From: Bisbaumannia sp015645095
GTDB taxonomy: Bacteria; Pseudomonadota; Gammaproteobacteria; Pseudomonadales; Halomonadaceae
Assembly (NCBI GenBank): GCA_036871055.1
Contig: CP141893.1
Span: forward strand, 682,001 to 746,000
Reading direction: 5' to 3'
Length of the DNA stretch: 64,000 nt
Every line of letters starts with the position of its first letter. The first letter of the stretch is position 1. Below are positions 59,318 to 64,000 of the stretch, in pieces. The translations under genes and the position numbers were made by a program. A model generated the notes under the pieces. It was not told the DNA's origin, searched no databases, and saw nothing but the letters and a program-made list of their open reading frames with translations.

Positions 59318-59462
59318 GGAGGCTCCGGAGTCAGGGGCCCTGACGATAGCGACTCGCAGCCGGCGCCGCCACCCTCGTTGGTGCCAGGGTTGACGGTGCC
59401 ATCTGTTGACGTCGGAGGGCTGCGCTAGGCTGCTATTTCCACCCTTATCAGGAAAGGGCGCC

Positions 59463-60842
59463 ATGAGTCGACTGGAACCGAGAGCGGTCAAGACGCCGGC
59501 GGATGCCCGGCGCATCGTCGAGGCGCGTGGCCTGAGCCACGTCAAGGTCGGGATGTTCGATATCGACGGGGTGATGCTTGGCAAGTACATGCACAAGGAG
59601 AAGTTCTTCCACGCCCTGGAGTCGGGCTTCGCCTTCTGCGACGTGGTGCTGGGCTGGGACAGCAAGGACGAGCTCTACGACAACGTGAGCTTCACCGGCT
59701 GGCATACCGGTTACCCGGATGCGCCGCTGCGGATCGTCCCGGAGAGCTGCCGGGGCGTGCCGGCGGAGGGCGAGATGCTGCTGTTCCTGGCCGAGTTCGC
59801 GGGGCCCGCCGCCGAGCTCTGCCCCCGGGGGCTGCTGCAGCGGGTGCTGGAGCGGGCTCGGGGCCTGGGCTTCGAGGCCTTCGGCTCCCTGGAGTACGAG
59901 TTCTTCCTCTTCCAGGAGACCCCGGAGTCGGTGCGCGAGAAGGGCTTTCGCGACCTCAAGCCCTTCACTCCGGACATGATGGGCTACTCCATGCTGCGCA
60001 GCTCGGTGCACAGCGAGCTCTACCACGAGCTGCTGGGGCTCGCCGAGGCCATGGACTTCCCCATCGAGGGGCTGCATACCGAGACCGGCCCCGGGGTGCT
60101 GGAGGCGGCGATCGCCGTGGATGGCGCCCTGGCCGCCGCCGACAAGGGCGCCCTGTTCAAGACCTTCACCAAGGTGTGGGCCCAGCGCCGAGGCCTGATG
60201 GCCACCTTCATGGCCAAGTGGTCGCCGGACTACCCGGGCCAGAGCGGCCATATCCACCTGTCGCTGCGCCACGCCGACGGCGGGGCCTCGGCCTTCTTCG
60301 ATGCCGACGCCCCCCACGGGATGAGCGCCACCCAGCGCCACTTCGTGGCCGGCCAGCAGGCGCTGATGCCGGAATTCCTGGCCATGTTCGCTCCCACCAT
60401 CAACAGCTACACCCGGCTGATTCCCGGCTTCTGGGCCCCCACCGATGCCACCTGGGGGGTGGAGAACCGCACCACGGCGCTGCGGGTGATTCCCGGCGGC
60501 GACAAGTCCCAGCGGGTGGAGTACCGGCTGGGCAGCGCCGATGCCAACCCCTACCTGGCCGTGGCGGCGGCCATCGGTGCCGGCCTCTACGGCATTGAGC
60601 AGGGCCTGGAGCCGGACGAGGCGGTGCGCGGCAATGCCTACGAACTCGAGCATCCCGCCCATCAGGCCCTGCCGCGTACCCTGTGGGAGGCGGCCCAGCG
60701 CCTCAAGGCCTCGGCGCCGGCCCGGGCGCTGTTCGGCGACGCCTTCGTCGAGCACTTCGCGGCGACCCGGGAGTGGGAGGAGCGGCAGTTCCGCCGCCAT
60801 ATCACCGATTGGGAATTGGACCGCTACTTCGAAATTATCTAA
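59463..60842 (+). CDS. Glutamine synthetase family protein, probable gamma-glutamyl-amine ligase
   Basis: A 459-residue ATP-dependent ligase with the GS fold. Motifs include SLEYEFFLFQETPE (metal-binding glutamates), EGLHTETGPGVLEAAI, GQSGHIHLSL (catalytic H) and EYRLGSADANPYLAVAAAIGAGLYGI. It starts GMFDIDGVMLGKYMHKEKF and lacks the GlnA adenylylation loop. It is followed by ALDH, iron-ADH and a class I amidotransferase. That set suggests glutamylation of an amine followed by oxidation and release, as in Puu, ipu or aniline pathways. The amine is not known; an amino alcohol is inferred. AGGAAAG precedes the ATG at 59463. Confidence 0.83.
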   Translation: MSRLEPRAVKTPADARRIVEARGLSHVKVGMFDIDGVMLGKYMHKEKFFHALESGFAFCDVVLGWDSKDELYDNVSFTGWHTGYPDAPLRIVPESCRGVPAEGEMLLFLAEFAGPAAELCPRGLLQRVLERARGLGFEAFGSLEYEFFLFQETPESVREKGFRDLKPFTPDMMGYSMLRSSVHSELYHELLGLAEAMDFPIEGLHTETGPGVLEAAIAVDGALAAADKGALFKTFTKVWAQRRGLMATFMAKWSPDYPGQSGHIHLSLRHADGGASAFFDADAPHGMSATQRHFVAGQQALMPEFLAMFAPTINSYTRLIPGFWAPTDATWGVENRTTALRVIPGGDKSQRVEYRLGSADANPYLAVAAAIGAGLYGIEQGLEPDEAVRGNAYELEHPAHQALPRTLWEAAQRLKASAPARALFGDAFVEHFAATREWEERQFRRHITDWELDRYFEII

Positions 60843-60881
60843 GCGCCCCGGCATGGACGCGACTTCCCCAGCCATGGGGAT

Positions 60882-60949
60882 CGCGAAGACGCTGTGAATC
60901 CATCCCTGGACGCTCGACTTTTTCATCCCTGAAAAAGACGCTTCGCTCT
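60882..60949 (-). repeat. Dispersed intergenic repeat, copy 2 (inverted relative to copy 1)
   Basis: Read on the minus strand, GAGCGAAGCGTCTTTTTCAGGGATG ... AAAAAGTCGAGC ... GGATTCACAGCGTCTTCGCG matches 4193-4342 without the roughly 80-base internal segment of that copy. It fills the 144-base gap between the GS-like and ALDH genes. Confidence 0.7.
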
Positions 60950-60986
60950 ACCCCATGGCTGGCGTCGCTTGGAGCCGAGGTTGGTT

Positions 60987-62372
60987 ATGCCCATACAACA
61001 GACGATTTCCCCGGTGGATGGCTCGGTCTATGTGCGGCGCGAGCTGGCCGAGGGGGCCCGGGTCGAGGCGGCCCTCGACCGGGCAGTGGCCGCCCAGCGC
61101 GACTGGCGTGCCCTGAGCCTCGCCGAGCGCGGCCGCTACTGTTCCGCCATGGTGGATGCCATGGTGGCGCGCCGCGATCTCCTGGCCGAGGAGCTGACCT
61201 GGCAGATGGGCCGGCCCATCGCCGTGGCCGGCGGCGAGATCGGCGGCTTCGAGGAGCGCGCCCGGACCATGATCGCCCTGGCCGAGTCGGCCCTGGCGCC
61301 CATCCGCCTGCCCGACAAACCCGGCTTCACCCGCTATATCAGCCGCGAGCCCCTGGGGGTGTCGCTGATCATCGCGCCCTGGAACTTCCCCTTCATGACC
61401 GCGGTGAATGCCCTGGTGCCGGCGCTGATGGCGGGCAACGCGGTGATCCTCAAGCACTCCGCCCAGACCCCGCTGTGCGCCGAGCGCCTGCAGCAGGCCT
61501 TCGACGAGGTCGGCCTGCCCGAGGGGGTCTTCCAGCACCTGCACCTGGCCCATGCCACCACCGAGGCGCTGATCCGCGATGCGCGCATCGCCCAGGTGGC
61601 CTTTACCGGCTCGGTGGCCGGCGGCGCCATGGTGGAGCGCAATGCCGCCGGGCGCTTTATCGCCACCGGCCTGGAGCTGGGCGGCAAGGACCCCGCCTAC
61701 CTGCGCGGCGACGTGGACCTGGACAGCGCCGTGCCCCGGGTGATGGACGGCGCCTTCTTCAACTCGGGGCAGAGCTGCTGCGGCATCGAGCGCATCTATG
61801 TGCAGCGCCAGCGCTTCGATGACTTCCTGGAGCGGGCCCTGGCCTGGCTCGGCCAGCTGCGGCTCGGCAACCCCACCGACCCCGCCACCACCCTGGGGCC
61901 CCTGGTGCGACCGGCGGCGGCGGACTTCGTGCGCGGCCAGGTGGAGGAGGCGGTGGCCGCCGGCGCCCGGGCCTGGATCGATCCCGGCGACTACCCGCTG
62001 TCGCGGCCGGGCAGTGCCTACCTGGCGCCCCAGTTGCTCACCGGGGTCGATCACGGGATGCGGGTGATGCGCGAGGAGAGCTTCGGCCCGGTGGTGGGGG
62101 TGATGGCGGTGGAGGACGACGAGGAGGCGATCCGGCTGATGAACGACAGCGACTTCGGCCTCACCGCGGCGCTCTTCACCCGCGACCTGGAGGCCGCCGC
62201 GGCCCTGGGGGAAAGGCTGGAGGCGGGCACGGTGTTCGCCAACCGCTGCGACTACCTGGACCCGGAGCTGGCCTGGACCGGGGTCAAGCGCTCGGGGCGT
62301 GGCTGCACCCTCTCCCGGGTCGGCTACGAGACCCTGACCCGGCCCAAGTCCTTCCATCTGAAACATGCCTGA
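60987..62372 (+). CDS. Aldehyde dehydrogenase family protein
   Basis: A 461-residue NAD(P)-dependent aldehyde dehydrogenase. Conserved blocks are LGVSLIIAPWNFPFMTAVNALVPALMAGNAVILK, VAFTGSVAGG, the general-base ATGLELGGKDP and the nucleophile segment FFNSGQSCCGIERIYV. GAGG upstream supports ATG at 60987; a TTG at 60969 is weaker. In context it would oxidise a gamma-glutamyl-amino aldehyde to the acid, like PuuC. It resembles succinate-semialdehyde-type ALDHs in general form, but its true substrate is unknown. Confidence 0.85.
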   Translation: MPIQQTISPVDGSVYVRRELAEGARVEAALDRAVAAQRDWRALSLAERGRYCSAMVDAMVARRDLLAEELTWQMGRPIAVAGGEIGGFEERARTMIALAESALAPIRLPDKPGFTRYISREPLGVSLIIAPWNFPFMTAVNALVPALMAGNAVILKHSAQTPLCAERLQQAFDEVGLPEGVFQHLHLAHATTEALIRDARIAQVAFTGSVAGGAMVERNAAGRFIATGLELGGKDPAYLRGDVDLDSAVPRVMDGAFFNSGQSCCGIERIYVQRQRFDDFLERALAWLGQLRLGNPTDPATTLGPLVRPAAADFVRGQVEEAVAAGARAWIDPGDYPLSRPGSAYLAPQLLTGVDHGMRVMREESFGPVVGVMAVEDDEEAIRLMNDSDFGLTAALFTRDLEAAAALGERLEAGTVFANRCDYLDPELAWTGVKRSGRGCTLSRVGYETLTRPKSFHLKHA

Positions 62373-62413
62373 CGCCCTAAGCTTGAAGGGAAAGCGGGAG
62401 AAGCGAGGTCGCT

Positions 62414-63598
62414 ATGAGCCAACACGAGATGAGTCGCTTGACCACCAGCTGGAACTATCCGGCGCAGATCCTTACCGGGGCCGGGCGCATCCGCGAGCTG
62501 CCCGAGGCCTGTCGGGCCCTGGGCATGGCGGCGCCACTGCTGATCACCGACCCGGGCCTGGAGCAGTTGCCCATGGTCCACGACGCCCTGGCCGCCTGCC
62601 GTGGTGCCGGCCTGGGCATTGCCCTCTTCAGTGCCATCAAGGGCAACCCCACCGGCAAGAATGTGCTGGATGGGGTGGCCGCCTTCCGCGACGGGGGCCA
62701 CGACGGGGTGATCGCCTTCGGCGGCGGCTCGGCCCTGGACGCCGCCAAGGCGGTGGCGCTGATGGCGGGACAGCGGGAGGGCTTGTCGCTATGGTCCCTG
62801 GAGGACGTGGGCGACAACTGGCGCCAGGCGGATGCCGCGGCCATCGCGCCGGTGGTGGCGATTCCCACCACCGCGGGCACCGGCTCCGAGGTGGGCCGCG
62901 CCTCGGTGATCACCGACGAGCAGGCCCATGTGAAGCGCATCATCTTCCACCCCGGCATGGTGCCGGCCACGGTGATCCTCGACCCCGAGCTCACCACCGG
63001 CCTGCCGCCGTCGATCACCGCCGCCACCGGCATGGATGCCCTGTCCCACTGCCTGGAGGCCTGGTGCTCCCCCAACTATCACCCCATGGCGGAGGGTATC
63101 GCCGTGGAGGGCATGCGCCGCATCCGCGACCATCTGCCTCACGCCTATGCCGACGGCGGCGACCTGGAGGCGCGGATGAACATGCTGGTGGCCTCGATGA
63201 TGGGAGCCACCGCCTTCCAGCGCGGCCTGGGGGCCATGCATGCCCTGGCCCATCCCCTGGGGGCTCTCTATGATGCCCATCATGGCACCCTCAATGCGGT
63301 GCTGATGCCCTATGTGCTGCGGGCCAACGAGCGGGCCATCGGTGAACCCATGGTGCGTCTGGGGCGCTACCTGGACCTGCGCCAGCCGGGCACGGCGGCG
63401 GTGATCGACTGGGTACTGGAGCTGCGCGAGCGGCTGAAGATTCCGCCCACCCTGGCGGCCCTGGGCATCGACGCCCGTCAGGCCGACAAGGTGGCCCAGA
63501 TGGCGGTGGCGGACCCCTCCGCGGCCAGCAACCCCATCGCCCACGACGCCGAGGCCTATCGGGCCATCTTCGTGGCGGCGGTGGAGGGCTCTCTCTAG
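62414..63598 (+). CDS. Iron-containing alcohol dehydrogenase
   Basis: A 394-residue group III alcohol dehydrogenase. The nucleotide site is VIAFGGGSALDAAKAVALMAG, metal ligands lie in TGMDALSHCLEAW (D, H) and GAMHALAHPLGALYDAHHGTLNAVLMP (H, H), and IPTTAGTGSEVGRASVI is standard. It follows the ALDH gene by 41 bases. In this operon it takes the place of the amine oxidase PuuB, so the glutamylated substrate should carry a hydroxyl group that is oxidised to the aldehyde (inference). Confidence 0.88.
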   Translation: MSQHEMSRLTTSWNYPAQILTGAGRIRELPEACRALGMAAPLLITDPGLEQLPMVHDALAACRGAGLGIALFSAIKGNPTGKNVLDGVAAFRDGGHDGVIAFGGGSALDAAKAVALMAGQREGLSLWSLEDVGDNWRQADAAAIAPVVAIPTTAGTGSEVGRASVITDEQAHVKRIIFHPGMVPATVILDPELTTGLPPSITAATGMDALSHCLEAWCSPNYHPMAEGIAVEGMRRIRDHLPHAYADGGDLEARMNMLVASMMGATAFQRGLGAMHALAHPLGALYDAHHGTLNAVLMPYVLRANERAIGEPMVRLGRYLDLRQPGTAAVIDWVLELRERLKIPPTLAALGIDARQADKVAQMAVADPSAASNPIAHDAEAYRAIFVAAVEGSL

Positions 63599-63637
63599 CC
63601 GCCGATGGCCTCGTCCCGGAACGACAAGGAGGGCAGG

Positions 63638-64000
63638 ATGGCGTTACATATTGGACTGCTGCAATGCGATGACGTGGCGCCGGAACTGCGCGCCACCCAT
63701 GGCAACTACCCGGCGATGTTCGAGGCGCTCCTCACGGCCGTCGAGCCCGACCTGGAGTTCTGCGTCTGGCGCTGCCTGGACGGCGAGATTCCCGAGGAGG
63801 TCGAGGCGGTGGATGCCTGGCTGACCACCGGCTCCAAGTTTGGCGTCAACGACGGCCTGGCCTGGGTCGACGACCTGGCGGCCTTCGTGCGCGAGCTATG
63901 GCGGGCCGGCAAGCCCCTGGTGGGTATCTGCTTCGGCCACCAGCTGATCGCCAAGGCCCTGGGCGGTGCGGTGGAGCAGAGCGCCAAGGGCTGGGGCGTT
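63638..64000 (+). CDS. Class I glutamine amidotransferase-like protein (3' end outside the window)
   Basis: The first 121 residues are visible; the gene runs off the window. It begins MALHIGLLQCDDVAPELR and reaches the catalytic elbow GICFGHQLIAKALGG with the nucleophile cysteine, as in GATase1 proteins related to GMP synthase. AAGGAGGGC precedes the ATG at 63638. Coming after the GS-like, ALDH and iron-ADH genes, it fits the hydrolase that removes glutamate from the gamma-glutamyl product, the PuuD or AtdA2 role (inference). His and Glu of the triad lie beyond the window. Confidence 0.8.
   Translation, partial: MALHIGLLQCDDVAPELRATHGNYPAMFEALLTAVEPDLEFCVWRCLDGEIPEEVEAVDAWLTTGSKFGVNDGLAWVDDLAAFVRELWRAGKPLVGICFGHQLIAKALGGAVEQSAKGWGV

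Noticed and set aside
59463..60842. Housekeeping glutamine synthetase (glnA)
   Set aside because: It lacks the adenylylation-loop region and GlnA N-terminus and sits in a catabolic-looking operon with ALDH, ADH and amidotransferase.

Overview
The window is about 64 kb of high-GC DNA with tightly packed, often overlapping genes (ATGA stop/start junctions). Gene content, codon use and the many TRAP transporters point to a halophilic gammaproteobacterium of the Halomonadaceae (Halomonas-like). That assignment is inferred from protein style, not from a marker gene. I found no rRNA, tRNA, CRISPR array, insertion sequence or prophage.

Layout. 1-5.3 kb: a keto-acid-type TRAP transporter (DctPQM), mmsB and an IclR regulator. 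5.3-16.7 kb: an aromatic catabolic island with two AraC/XylS-type regulators, an operon matching the indole-to-anthranilate iif genes (dienelactone-hydrolase-like protein, SDR, StyA-type oxygenase, flavin reductase, outer-membrane channel), then antABC and catA. 16.8-23.7 kb: two further DctPQM transporters with an extra, paralogous binding protein between them. 23.7-29.1 kb: the kynurenine route from tryptophan to anthranilate (arylformamidase with an apparent RidA-like N-terminal domain, kynA, Lrp-type kynR, kynU, Na+-coupled transporter). 29-38 kb: a periplasmic unknown, an HDAC-like deacetylase, katG, a LysR gene facing mmsA, an AhpD-like protein and an unknown. 38.4-42.3 kb: a TPP riboswitch driving an SSS transporter and a TenA protein, then ilvD. 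42.5-45.5 kb: a PhnCDE-like oxyanion ABC transporter with a fused permease. 45.6-49.6 kb: a small XRE regulator and a TAXI-type TRAP system. 49.6-54.2 kb: a YbaY-like lipoprotein, purEK, and a LysR gene facing a Tsx/OmpK-like channel. 54.3-59.3 kb: a Tat-exported PhoX phosphatase, a ferric-reductase-like flavoprotein with a cytochrome b5/FMN partner, and TraX. 59.4-64 kb: glutamine synthetase-like enzyme, ALDH, iron ADH and a glutamine amidotransferase cut by the window end, which together suggest a gamma-glutamylated amino-alcohol pathway.

Central reading: 7.6-29 kb is an anthranilate hub. Indole (iif) and tryptophan (kyn) both feed anthranilate, AntABC makes catechol and CatA opens the ring to cis,cis-muconate. 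The downstream muconate genes are not here. AACAACAAC stretches sit 13-22 bases upstream of several of these start codons and match the AAnAAnAA motif used for Hfq/Crc catabolite repression in Pseudomonas. A tandem TGCA-N6-GGATA repeat in the iif promoter matches XylS/BenR-type operators. Two dispersed or mobile-looking intergenic repeats and two duplicated gene 3' ends are also present.
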